Assembly (NCBI GenBank): GCA_013396635.1
Contig: WBMW01005029.1
Span: 661,508 to 725,507 of the forward strand
Length of the DNA: 64,000 nucleotides
DNA from: Penelope pileata
Lineage: Eukaryota > Chordata > Aves > Galliformes > Cracidae
Direction: 5' to 3'
Translations under genes and position numbers: made by a program
Notes under the pieces: generated by a model
What the model was told of the DNA's origin: nothing
What the model saw: the letters and a program-made list of their open reading frames with translations, nothing else
Databases searched by the model: none
Shown: piece after piece, positions 1-12,600 of the stretch
How positions within the stretch are numbered: position 1 is the stretch's first letter
Layout: each line of letters starts with the position of its first letter

Positions 1-289
1 CTTAGATATATTTAGGGGCATTAAAGGAAATCACTCATTCAGCAAATCTCTCACCAAGATTGCTTTCTCTACAAATTAACTCTTAATGCTTACTAAAAGA
101 GTATATTTAATTGAACAGCTCCATTGTCTTTAAGAGGAATATTTGACAAAGAAATAATGGACTGGAAGAAGTTTTAGGCAGGACTTCCTCCAACATTTCC
201 CCAGCAGGTTCTCACTGGATAAAAATACATCTCCTAACACCTCGCCGCCGTGCACTGTAATGCTTCACGGAGGCCGTGCCAGTGCTTAG
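1..289. other. downstream flank, nothing recognised
   Basis: AT-rich unique-looking sequence. I see no exon, RNA gene or repeat. In mammals LAMA2 lies beyond the 3' end of ARHGAP18, but no LAMA2 exon is visible here. Confidence 0.5.
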
Positions 290-505
290 CACAGAACGGC
301 TGAGGGTGGCAGGGACCTCTGGGTGCATCTGGTCCAACTCCAGCCCAAGCGAGGACACCCAGAGTACGGTGCCAAGGGCCCTGTCCAGGTGGCTCCCAAA
401 GATCCCCAAGGAGGAGACTCCACAGCCTCTGGGCAACCTGTGCCACTGCTCTGCCACCTGCACAACACAGAAGTGCTGCATGATGGTCAGAGCACACATC
501 CAGGC
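290..505 (-). mobile_element. CR1 LINE fragment, 3' region
   Basis: Plus-strand reading gives the reverse complement of a CR1 3' end (cacagaacggctgagggtgg, gggacctctgg, tggtccaactcc), then the diagnostic gtgccactgctctgccacctg and aacacagaagtgctgcatgatg. The element is therefore on the minus strand and 5'-truncated. The direct terminal octamer repeat is degraded. Confidence 0.75.
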
Positions 506-689
506 CTGCCCATCTCCCCATGGTCTCCATCAAACCCCACCAGCATTCCCCCTTGCCCTGCAGCCGAGAAACCTGCCCCGTGCCTTCCTGCCTGCTGCTC
601 ATGGAGGACACAGGTGCATAGCAAGATGGTGCCGCCCCACTGCTCCCCTATGTGAGGGGACTGCAGGAATCCCAGGGGGTGCAGTAGCA

Positions 690-1035
690 AGGAAAGGACG
701 AGGCAGCAGCCGCCCAGCAACGGAAAGCCGTCGGCTGGGAAGAATGCGGGCAGCCAACGCTTCTGCACCTAAAATTCAAACAAGGGCATCAGACACGCCA
801 CCCAGAGCCAGGGACCAGTTCCAGGTCCGCCCTCCCACGGCATTGCCCGCTTCCTGCCCATCCCGCCCGCAGCCGCGCAGGCTCCGGCTCCGCCCGCATG
901 GGGGCGCCATGGCACCGCGGCCACGAGCGTTCGGTGCGCGCGTCCGTCGGCGGGGCGGCGGGTGGGGAGGAACGAGTAGCACCGCCCACGCGCTTGTAAA
1001 GGATCTGTACCAGCGGGCTGGGACGCGTTCTGGGC
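690..1035. promoter_or_regulatory. CpG island, candidate promoter of unknown transcript
   Basis: By eye I count close to 39 CpG in about 345 bases, against almost none in the surrounding kilobases. The core at about 840-1000 has several GC-box-like motifs (ccgccc, ggggcgg) and no TATA box close by. An ATG with a good Kozak context (gcgccATGg, 909) opens a 63-codon ORF ending at 1100, and a consensus donor (CTTG followed by GTGAGCA) lies at about 1150 on the plus strand. No known gene starts here that I can recognise. It could be a promoter for a plus-strand noncoding RNA antisense to ARHGAP18, or an orphan island. Confidence 0.55.
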
Positions 1036-1599
1036 TTTCCTTGTGCCCTAAATTCTTGAATTATGAGGAGGCGAGAGCCAGTGCTTATGCTGCATGCTGA
1101 GGCCCTCTGTTCCCTCTCGCAGCGAGGTGCTGCATTACTGAGTCCCCTTGGTGAGCACTGAGCAGCCGCCCTGCAGCCCCCACGGCCCTCCCGTCCCTCA
1201 GAGCCTGTCTTCAACTTACCGGGCCACTGGGCAACGTCTTCATATGCAAATCTACAAGCTACCTGCAAAGATGTGCAGTGTGGAATTAAAAAATAATCAC
1301 CCCTTGGTGTCGTTTGTGCTTGGTAACGTAATAACTCAAACGAGACGAGCGTTCAGAAAAAAATAACATTTAATTATAAAAGAGCCTTTTAAATTAAAAA
1401 AAGATAATGGCACTAAACCAGAAACAAAGTTATTTAAAAGATGATAGCCAGAGGGCGGTCGTAATGTTACGCTGAAACCGTACAGCTGTTCCTATCCTCC
1501 GCACTTTGCTCCTGATCACAACAACATCTAGCATCCCAGCAGCGAGCATCGCTTACAGAACTACCACGTACTGCCACACAGCATTTCTGCACTAGGTGA
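1036..1599. other. intergenic sequence between CpG island and ARHGAP18 3' end
   Basis: GC content falls off quickly from the island into AT-rich DNA. Apart from the possible plus-strand splice donor near 1150 I see no feature. Confidence 0.4.
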
Positions 1600-1614
1600 C
1601 AAACACACCTTCTA

Positions 1615-1620
1615 TTTATT
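1615..1620 (-). other. candidate distal poly(A) signal AATAAA
   Basis: Minus-strand AATAAA followed within a few bases by GGTGTGTTTGTC, a GT-rich downstream element. It would give a 3' UTR of about 2 kb for ARHGAP18. Confidence 0.45.
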
Positions 1621-2654
1621 ACATTAGATCTATAAATAATTACCTAAGCACGGTACTCGTTTTCTACTCTACCTCGTACAGTTAAAGAACAGCAAGTGTG
1701 TTTTGTTCTATTGCCAACATGGATTTGTCTCAGGGGTGTGCCCAGCCTGGCACATTGCAACGCCATGTGGGGAACCCCATGGAGACGGAGCATTGGGAGC
1801 AGTCACGCTACAGCAATCTCCTATTTCCTTCATCCTGCTCTTGAGCTCTCCGAGACTTTTAAAAAATAATAAATACTTCTGCCCCCCAAATTGTTCGTAC
1901 ACTGTGGATAACTAATCAGTAGGTGCCTAATTTTTCCATGACCTGTCAAGAGTTCTATTTCACTGCTTACATATAAAACAGAGTTCCAGTGGTTTCTTTG
2001 GGAATAACACAGTCAGGGCCTGTATCCAAAGCTCAGCAGAAAGGCCCTTGATTCCATTAATCAGCTTTGATCAAGTAAAAAAAAAAATCTAACGCAGTCC
2101 TTGATTGTATGTAGAATATTCCCTATGAGGTCAATATAATTCTGTGTGTGCATTGGAAGGAAATAGTTCCAAGGATACCAGTTCACAGTAGTTACTTCAG
2201 GTCACCAGCACACAGGTACAAGCACTTAAGCAGGAGTGAGCTGGTTTACAAATCAACTGTAAAGTGGTACACAGGTTAGTGAGCCCAAAGTATTGCTGTG
2301 GGAATGGGGCTCTGAAGCTACAGTCCACAGCTCTTCATGCTGCAATAAGCCATTGACAGTCTATAATTCAGTATCAGTGAATTCCACAGGGAGCTTTCAG
2401 TCCTTCCCTCCCTGCAAAGAGGAGGATTTGCAATAGTTCACCATTGGACTGTTAATTTTTAAGTTGTTTAGACAGCAGGGAAATTAGAACTTGATTTCTA
2501 GCCTCATCCAGGATAGCCCAGATGTAAAGCTGATGGTAGGTAATACCAAAGAGCCTATGTAAACTCCACAGGAGACTTTTACCCTGGTTTCAAGTGAAAG
2601 GTTTGATGGTTTGCTAGCTATGAAACTGAGGCTACAGTTTCTCTCCACAGTCAT

Positions 2655-2679
2655 TTTATTCATCCTGAAAGTTTTTATT
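2655..2679 (-). other. pair of candidate proximal poly(A) signals
   Basis: Two minus-strand AATAAA hexamers at 2674-2679 and 2655-2660, 19 bases apart. The second is followed by ATGACTGTGG. Use of these would give a short 3' UTR of about 0.9 kb. Confidence 0.35.
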
Positions 2680-3585
2680 GTGCATATAATTGGCAGGTTT
2701 TGGCAGCTCACCAAATGCTCTGCAATCTATCAGATGTCCAAAACATCTGAAATCAACAGATGCAACTTGTCTGCATATCGCTGCTTAAAAACCTGCAAGT
2801 CTTTCTAGTGGTGACAATATTCCAGAAAGGACACTGTCAAAAGTGGTGAGCTTTAAAAATGACTCACTGTGTTATATGGTCCTCTTTTAAAAAAAAAAAA
2901 AAAATAGTATCAAGAATACAATCAACCAGAATAAGAATTAAAAAATGTTAAAAAGATCTAGCAGAAAAGATGCATAGAAAGCATTTTCACAGTTTTTTTA
3001 AATAATTTCCATCAAACTTTATCTAGAAAGTGAACAGAATTAGGACTTCCAAAGACAAAATATATATTGCATTGCAGGTTTTTTTCCTGTGAATTTCACA
3101 CTTACTTGGGAAATGGTTTTAGGTATTTTTAATACTGTACCATTCAGAGGTGCTGATTAGAATTTGGTTCTCCAGTGTACTAACACTGCAAAAACCTGTA
3201 TGAACACACACTTCTATGCAAACAGATTTTACATCTCTAATATAAAGAGGTTAATCATCTGTTTGAAAAACAAATTCTTCTGAAACCAGACCTACCAGAT
3301 GGGAGTATCACCAAGGTAGATTAGTGCCATTAAAGTATATAACTGACTTATTCTCATATCAAATGAGTGGGAAAACTGTGTTAGCTCTGGTATTTTGCTG
3401 TAAGTCAAAGTGAAATTTTACTGATAATCATTATTGAGTTTCCATTGCCTTTGTTTTTTTTCACTAGGTAAGATTCTATTAACATATATAACACAGTTGA
3501 ATGTTGAAAGGACATACTACCCCTTTGAAACATTCAGCATTACAAAGTAAGTCCACAGGTTGTTCTTTTGCCATTTGCTGCGAGC

Positions 3586-3677
3586 TTAGCTCTGCTTAGA
3601 TTTTATAACCCACTCAGCATTCGGGTTGAGCTGGTATAGGTCCTTCATGTAGGTATCATCATCAAGGCAGCGTTCCC
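3586..3677 (-). CDS. ARHGAP18: ARHGAP18 exon 15 (last coding part, with stop codon)
   Basis: The 92-nt coding part encodes GERCLDDDTYMKDLYQLNPN then AEWVIKSKQS, followed by TAA at 3588-3586. Human ends KSKPL, so the C-terminus is conserved except for the last two residues. The acceptor is preceded by an uninterrupted run of 17 T on the minus strand (3682-3698) acting as the polypyrimidine tract. Confidence 0.97.
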
Positions 3678-6600
3678 CTACAAAAAAAAAAAAAAAAAGT
3701 GTGGCTACATCAGTACAAAAAATAATAATAAAGAAATTTTCAAAGTTGCTGGTTTATTCCATTTATGTTTTCAAGCTGTCTCTGTGGTATTTAACAATGG
3801 ACTAAAGCCTATAAGTGCTCTTATCCTTCCCATCTGTCTTGGGAGGAAAGGATGCAGGGGTAGAGGGAGGGAGAGTAGAGGCTGCTGTTAGGGAAGCTGT
3901 GTGAAGTTCAACTCTGTGGCGTTGGGTCAGATTCTTCACGCAGACTGTGCACATGGGAGCTTCCCTCTCTAAAGGTTTATAAAAGGAAAGGGGCCCTGGT
4001 CCTTTCATGGTTAATTCAGAATTCCTTTGAAACCCATTAAAATTTCTTTTCTTTCTGAAATGGAAAGTTCAAGCAAAGTTGCTAAGAAAATATTACTCTC
4101 CACCCTGCTCCTCTTGGTTAGCACTTCTGCACAGCACTTCTAACAGTTACTGTCACAGGAGGGAAAAGTTGTACAATGTTTTTGGTGCATTACAAGCAAT
4201 TTATTTATGTCTAGTAGCTATGATGAAAATAGCATATGCTGCTCCATCAAGATCTGCTTTCTCCTCCCACTTCTGCACAGACAAAGCACCACCTCATGCA
4301 TTTGCAGCTGTGCATCACAGCCCCTCTCCTACTCCACCATGCAAGTGGTTGGGGTAGATGACTGGCAGCCTCTTTAATCTGCCAGCCAGACATTTCTGGA
4401 ATGCGTTCACCTAAAGCAGGAAGCAAGTAGAGGTGCTAACCTGCAGCAAGGTCTGCCTGCCAGCTGTCTCAACACCTTGCTCTGAGCAGACAAGCAGGCG
4501 AGACTCCCTGTGCCAGTAGGCTCCTTCTGCTGCACCTCCACCCTCTCTCCATGCCAGGTGGTAGCCTGTCCTCCCTCTGGCTTTTTTATCCCAACCTGTG
4601 TGCCATGTACCACCCACACTCCTGGACTAGCACCTCAGTGACAGCACACAGACAAAGAAGCTGTGGATGCCGCATCCCTGGAGGCGCTCAAGACCAGGTT
4701 GGATGAGCCCTGGGCAGCCTGATCTGGTGAGTGGTCCCTCTGCCCATGGCAGGGGGTTGGAACCGAGTGGGCTTTAAGGCCCCTTCCAACCCAAACCATT
4801 CTGAGATTCTATGATTTCTGTATCCAGTCCTGCTCATGAAGCAACAGCAGAAGTCCTGTTCAGTGCCACGAAGCCCTACAGTGTACTGGGCACTCAAAAA
4901 AATATCTGGAGACTTCAGCAGCTCCATCTGTTAGGGAAAAGGACGACAGTGTTGCTCACGTTACAGCTGTGAGCATAAACATATAAGTGCATTATGAGCC
5001 TGTCAAATTGCCTCCCTTTCGGGCTCCTTGTGCATCAGTCACATTGGGAAGAAAGAAACTGCAAAGATCAGGACAGCTGGTCTATGTAAACCTGCAACGA
5101 TTAGTATTTGTAAGAGCCAAATACTGTTGAAATTGTCTGGTAACAAGCCCATTAAGACATGGAAAGCCATTGAGCTTTCTATCCTACTTTATAATGAAAC
5201 AAAAAAAAAATCTGCAACTGGTCACATACTTGCTCCAAGAGAGCTTCTGTCACGTGTTTAAAGTGATATTAGTTTGTTCCAGTTTCACTGGAATTCTGCT
5301 ACAAATTCTTTTTCTACAATAGTAATATCTGTTTACAATGAACAAGATAGTCCCCTCCTTTCAAGCATTTGTACATCGGGGATCACAAACTGCTTTAGCA
5401 GGCATGGCAAGTGTGTGTATATACTGGATATGCAAGAGAAAGATAATACACAAATCCGGCATTCAGATATCTTAGCACCTTCTTTTTTCTTGCCTTCAAA
5501 CCTACTAAAAACACCGAAACATACTTCTTGCAGGGAAAATATGAAACTGGTATTTTTAACTTAGGTTAATTTTTCAGTTAAGACGTAAAAAAAGTTAAAT
5601 TGATTTAAAGTAGTGATTAGGTTAAATGGAATAATGATAAAAATACTAACTATATGCAGGATTTAAATTTGCAGAGTACAGATATACTGCATATTCATGG
5701 AATTTTATAGCTTCAAATAAAGTTTAATAGGCCATGGTTAATAAGGAAAAAGTGAATGTAAGATATAAGTTCAATACAATACTGTTTTCTAGGTTTTGGG
5801 ATGTGTGGGGTTTTTTTTGCTCAGCACATGAAAAATACTGGGAACTGATTCCTAACATAAAAATGCCTTTGTATTCATCAAAGCAAAATTCAGAACTGTT
5901 TTCAAAGTTATCCTTTGGCCTTCACCTTGCTGATCTGTTATTTGCTTTAATCAATGGTTACACAGAGCAGGAAAGACTAACTGTTGGAAAATCCCATTAC
6001 TAGGTCATTTTTCTGTTTTAATGGTTATTTCCCCATTGGAACCTGCAAGTAACACTCCAATGAAGAGCATGAAGGGCTGTAAGTTCACTTATTATGCTTC
6101 AATACAAAGAGATGAAGAAGATGAACTTCAAGCACCTTCCTATCCAACCTTTTTATGCTTCTTCATTGTACATATGTATTAGGAACGCCTATAACAGCAG
6201 CCTTCTTCTAGGAGAGATGATAACGCACTACTGATACGACGATCACACCACCTTCTCTGTTTCCTTTTCCCCAAGGTTAACTTTCAGCCTAAGTGACTAG
6301 AAAAACTAAGGATGTGAATAAATGCAGTCACATAGTAAAGTCCATGTACAAAATGCCAAGCAGTCTTATTCTCGCAAAAGAAATTGTTCAGAAGCAATTC
6401 TTACCAATATTTCCTCCTATTTCATAAAGAAAGACCTCTTCTTTCTTCAGTGTTTGGACATCTCCACTATCAGGAACAAAACACATGGATTAACTGTATT
6501 GCAAAAGAGCTTTTACACCAGCAACGAAGACACACCCAGAAGTTCTGCTAATTAAGATCGGCAGTGTAGCAGTTCTAAACTCTTTGTGGTTATACTCATT

Positions 6601-9600
6601 TACTGATAAAGTAAGGGAACAAGAACACCCTTGCATGCTTGTGCAAACAGTCCTGCAAGTAAGCAACAAAATACACAAAAGGTATTAATATAATAAGATA
6701 CATAGGTCGCTCTGAAAGTGATGCCTCCTCTTTATTTCCGTGGAAACAACAACAGATACAAAGAGCACAATAACACTATTTGATAGAGCTCATTCTCAGC
6801 TACAAAACACTGTTTTTCAACAGAGTCATTACCATTAGCTGTGCATTTTTGCCAGCAAGGAACAAGAGCCTGCATGCCGTGCTCGTAACAGTCTGCACCA
6901 GTGGAAGTGCCCCACTGTCGCTGTCACCACTGCTGAAATGCAGCACCCACTGCCTCACTGTGCTCACAGCCACTGTTTGGTCTCCATCAATGCTGAGCAA
7001 GCATTGATGAATGTCAGTGAGTACCATTTTTTCCGCATGGAGGAATTCAATTTCCACGCCATTGTGTCAGAGTGCCCCTCTGCTGCCATCTGTTGCACGG
7101 CAACAAAATGGAACAGAATATTGGTGGGACGGTTCAACTTCTACTGCCATACCACCAACATCTGCCTCTGACATTGTGAGCCATCATAATAAATTAATAG
7201 GCATTACTTTCGGAGCAGCCCTCATAGATGTGAAGAAACTGTGGTTTTTAGAAAAGCATTCCATTGTTATTAGCAAGTAGCCTGATATTTACCCTCTAAT
7301 TTTTCTTTCACTGCTGCTGCAAAAATAAGTACTCCCCTCAAACACTTCATATTTCTGAAAAAGCCAAGTGGTTGGGTAGGGAAATCACATTCTTGCTGGT
7401 TTTAATTTTGCTGCAACTAAAAGAAGTAAAAAACATACAGCGGAAGAATAAAGTCCCCAGGTTACAAAGAGATTTTATTTTTCTCACTGCTTAATTGTTG
7501 TAATGTATGCCGCGGTGCAGCCAGAAAATAACTTTGTCAAAAATCTAAGCCTGTGAAAACAACATTTAGGAAAAAGTGGCTTCTTGATTTCAACCAAAGC
7601 ACTGTGTTACTGCTTTAGCATGAATGCTACATGATGCACACATCTGTTAATGTTTGTTATTTTTTTTCACTCATATGTATGTAAAAAATAGATGCAAAAC
7701 TTGACTAAAACTTCTTCATTTCTCAATGAATTTGGATGACCAAAATGCATCTTTCCCTTTAAAACACTGCACAAGCAACATTTTCAGATATTTATACTGC
7801 AATACCTATAGTGTTTTTAATATATAAATGCCTTTTTAAGAATATTTTTTCTTTCTCTTTTCCTTATCCCTTTCTTTCTCAGACTTATTTTCTTGGAGAT
7901 CCCTTCTTCTTTTCAGAAAGTTACAAAAGTATTCTTGACCCATCAGACTAAAGAGCAGTTAATTTTTGACTAACAGCACTCGTGCATTCCTGAAGGCTCC
8001 ATGAGCTTTAGAGGCATTAGAAACACTAGGTTAATTCTCAAGCATATAATAGCCTAAATTTAACCCAAAGGTTCATGAACTCACGTGGATTCCAACTATT
8101 TTAAAACTTTTTTCTTGGTAGAATATGTATTAAGAAAACAAAAATGTATTTGTACCTTTTCTGGCTGAGAAACCTGGCTACTATATCACTGGCTTTCAGT
8201 TCTTCCGTCAGCTGTATTGCCATGGAAACTTTGGAAAGATGAGGCGCTTGCACCCGTATCACTCCCTGAGGAACATCAGCCTGCAAAGCAATAATGGTGT
8301 TGGAACAAAGCTGCGAGCAGCTGGCTTTGATGAGTTACTCAAAATACAGTACAGAATAAGTAACAGTACAGTGCTCTGTAAGTGCACTTTACTACCATCT
8401 ACTGCACCTCGCTGCAGAAATACAGTAACTACAGAGAAATTCAGCAAATTACATCAGACCTTCAAATCTCTTTTTAACAATAGGAAGAACTTTAGAACAA
8501 AAGAACAATAGTGTTTAATTATTTTTGAAAAACGCTAAAAATAAAAATTAGTGCTATTAAGAACACACTTTAGTACGATAAGCATATGAGATTGAGATAG
8601 AAAAGTTTTGCTGTAGGCATGAAAGCCAGGCAGCTCCTTTGTACCATGCACTTCCTAAAACTACCAGAAGAAATGTTTCAATTTTCATTTAAACTGAAAT
8701 TCATGGGGGGAAAAAAAAAATCAGAAAGTAATCACAGGTCATTTTACCTTAAGTGATTCCTATTTTCAGGAAATATCATTTCCTTTAAAACAGATATTCA
8801 CTATGGCAGCTTTTTATGCCTATTTTTTGTTCTGCAGAATACATGCAGCTAGTCAGCCTGCAGGTTTGACTACATAATGGATTTGTATTTTATTTCAACC
8901 CCAAAATCCTTGATGATGACTATCAATCACTTTACTTATAGAGAAAGAGGGCTCCAAAGGATGGTTTTTCTGTTCAACTTGCAGTACATTACATTTGAAG
9001 TTACAGAAGGCGTAATTTATTTGTGAATAAGGTCCTAATCTCTGTTCCTGAAAATCTTCAAGTAATTTTTCTATCCATATTTCATTACCATTTACCCAAG
9101 TGTACTCATTTTGATAGGAAAAGAAATGTAATATTGGTAGTCAAAGTTGATTACGACAGTTCATTCTCTTCCTTTTTCCCACTGTTTAATGCAATTGTAA
9201 GGCTGTTCTTCCATAATCAATGAGCAAATCTGGGCATCTAGGAATCTAGAATAGCTTCTCTGAAGCCATGTAAGTTAAACTAATAGAGAACAAGTTTCAA
9301 TTTGATCTGAATCAGAAGTACAGCTTCCTGAGAAAGCTAAAGGCTCATACATAAGTTATGTGCTACGGTAAGTAATTTTAACTAAGCAGTCCTTCTATAT
9401 CCAGTCCTTCTATTTACTGATTTTAAAAACATCAAATGTAATAACTATTCTTTAAGGCCTCCGTCCATGGAAACAACGGCTGTAGCTTTTTGCTAGAAAG
9501 CTAACTCCTAGAATCATCACAGAATCTTTTCAGTTGGAAGGGACGTTTAAAGGTCATCTGGTCCAGCTCCCCTGCAATGTACAGGGACGCCTACAGCTAG

Positions 9601-12600
9601 ATCAGGCTACGCGGAGCCCTATCCAGCCTGACCTTGATCGTCTCCAGGGACGGGGCTTCCACCACCTCTCTGGGCAATCTGCTCCAGTTCTTCACCACCC
9701 TGACTGTAAACAACTTTTTCCGTATCTCCAATCTAAATCTCCCCTCTTTTAGTTTGAAACCATTTCCCCTTGTCCTATCACCACAGACCCTGCCAATGAG
9801 TCTGTCCCCTTCTTTCCTATAACTCCCCTTTAGATACTGAAAGGCCGCTCTGAGGTCACCTCAGAGCCTTCTCTTCTCCAGGCTGAACAGCCCCAGCTCT
9901 CTCAGCCTGTCCTTGTAGGGAAGGTGTCCCATCCCTTGGATCATTTTTGCGGCCCTCCTCTGGACACGCTCCAACAGGTCCATGTCTCTCCTGTGCTGAG
10001 GACTCCGCATTTGGACACAGTACTCCTGCTGAGGTCTCACCAGCATGAAGTCGAGGGGCAGGATCACCTCCCTCACCCTGCTGGCCACGTTTCTTTTGAT
10101 GCAGCCCAGGATATGCTTGGCTTTGTGGGCTGCAAGAGCACACTGCTGGCTCATGTCCAGCTTGCCATCCACCAGTCTTTTTCAGCAGGGCTGTGCTCTA
10201 TCCTTTCATCCCCCAGCTTGTATTGATAGCGGGGGCCAACATCCTGCTCTTTAAACACCTTTTATCATCTTCCAAACTGTTGGGATCGTGCTTCATGGCA
10301 AAAGGAGAGGAAACTTTTCAGAATGAAAAGGCTATTTACAGTTGTTCCTAACTGATCTTTTATCAAATTCACAGTAAATGTGTTTTCATTTTAGCATACA
10401 ATTCTGTATTATTTTGTGTCAGTTGAGTTTAATGGAGATGACTTCTTCAACTTCAGTTGGGTAACAGTCTTTTTCTCTGTTCAGCAGACATTTAATAAAT
10501 GATTTAAAAGCTGACTGCCTTGAGTGTACGAGAGAAGGAACGAGAAACGTCCCCTGAGCAGTAACATTATGGTCAGAGATCAAACAGAATAATTACTTGT
10601 TTATTCAAACAGAATCATTATCAACTAAGCTAATGAATGCATTTTGCCACTTTCACTACCAGCATTTACAGAAGAACTCATGCTCAGCTGCACAGTATGT
10701 TCATGGTGCCCAACTACAGAAGAACAGATACTGAGCACCCCCTAGCACATTCACCATGCAAGTTGGTGGAATAGAAATAGTGGCCGTAAACCATCTAGGA
10801 ACAGACTCACAGAAGGAACTGTTCTCTGCATAGCACAATTCAAAATATTCAAGTTAGGGCTTTTTGTGGAGACTTGATCTATGTTTCACAAAAGAGCTGC
10901 ACGTGCTTGGCTGTAGGATCTATAGTGGGTCTCTTGTGGATTACTTTGCATATGATGCACGTGGATACTCAGCAGGCCAGACAAAGAGAGGGATGAAGCA
11001 ACTGCGCAGTACTTTCACTAACAACTCAGATGATGGAATAGAATATACACTTACTCAATGAGCAATGATACCAAGCAGGAAAGAGGCACAAGCATTATGA
11101 AGAGCAATCTACTATGCTAGTAGATAAATTTCCAGTCATGAAAGCATCTTTCTTCACCTGGCTAGATCAGTATGCACAGCCGCAGCAACATAAAGACTTA
11201 CTCCCTAACACAAACTTGGGCCACAGAACTGTATGTGTAGGTGCCCCAAAAAACTATCAGCCTTCATAAGCCCTATTAAACGCTCTCATCGCTGTGCAGA
11301 GATTTTGCCCAAAATCTGCTCCCCTTGCACAGTAAATGCTGTTAGACCTCTATCTTAAAAGGAGAAGAGAGATTAATAGGAAGGCCTCATTAGAGATAAG
11401 ATGAAATTTTATCCTTTTGCAGATTACCAAATGAGCTGACTGCCATGGAGAATCCCGCTACTGAGATATTTCTAAAGATTATGGGAGTGACTCAAGCCCT
11501 GGCCATCTATATTTAACCACGTGGTGTGCCACAGCATGTGGGAGAAAATAGCAACTTTCACTTAGTTTTTATTCAGCTGCAAGCAAGATAATTAACTCTC
11601 AACAGTTTCTGACAGCTTTCACTGGAATGGTGATTCACGACAAGTTTAAGTGCCTCACTCGCCATCTAATAGTGAAGTTGAGTCCAGGAACTGAACAGTT
11701 AAATAACCTCAATATCAAATTAAGGCAATAGAAACTGAAAATTGAGGGAAAAATGTTTTTTCTTAAATAACTGAGACAATTTTAGCCACATGGAAAATCG
11801 TATAAAACTCATTTACAATGAAGCCATATCATATCTGGGAGTATGTGTTCTCAGGCACTCAAATTATGGAATGCTTCAAATATAATGAAAGATTTGTGAA
11901 AAATTCTACCATTTAATTTTGCAGACAATCCCCAGAGATTTCTGCGGCTTAACAACAATTCTTTAACAGCAACTTTACATTTACGTTTGGGTAAGAATTT
12001 TGGGTAAGTATTCAGTCTTAACTCTCTAGTGGATTAAAAAGGCATATTTTACTATAAAAATCGACAGCACTGACTTACAAAAAAATCCTCCAGTATGTGA
12101 AGCTACAAGAGCACTTGCCTATTTCAGTGTATTTGTTGTTATTTCCATGTTGAACAGGGGATGGCAGCATTCCTTTAAGTGTCAGCTCATGTTAATTCAA
12201 CTGAATTGTATTCAAAGATTCCTCTCTTTATTAAACAGTATAAAACAAATGTCAACATTTAATTAGCTCTATTTTAAAATTGTAGATAAGTTCTGACACT
12301 ATGTATAGATTCCTCCAAATATAGTCATGAAGATATGAAAGTATGGCAAAGTAATGCTCAAGGAATTATTCCATTTTGGACATTTAAAGATGTGTCAAGT
12401 ACTGCATACAAAATGAGGTAGGAACACTTAAATATACGGCCCTAGCTGATGTTGGATGAAACTGTCCAAAGGATCCTTCTTTTTGAAAATTCAAAAAAAA
12501 AAAAAAAAAAAAAAGTATAATTGCAAGAGCAAACCACATAACACGCTCAATATAGTACAAACCAGATAGATAATACACTCACATACCATATTCTAATTTC

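Larger units (their letters stand above)
1600..3585 (-). other. ARHGAP18: probable 3' untranslated region of ARHGAP18
   Basis: This AT-rich stretch follows the stop codon without another recognisable exon. Minus-strand AATAAA sites occur at 2674-2679, 2655-2660 and 1615-1620. The last one is followed by a GT-rich element (AAGGTGTGTTTGTCACC), which makes it a good distal cleavage site. The true end is inferred from these signals and not proven. A 16-A run near 2890 is the only low-complexity tract of note. Confidence 0.45.

Noticed and set aside
276..1100. 274-codon plus-strand open frame, the longest in the window
   Set aside because: Its first third is the antisense strand of a CR1 fragment and the rest is CpG-island DNA, where stops are rare by composition. 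No protein motif is visible. Only the short Kozak ORF at its end is kept as a weak candidate.
9856..10254. Several overlapping open frames
   Set aside because: All are explained by one CR1 fragment. The minus frame 9861-10172 is its reverse-transcriptase tail and the others are shadows.
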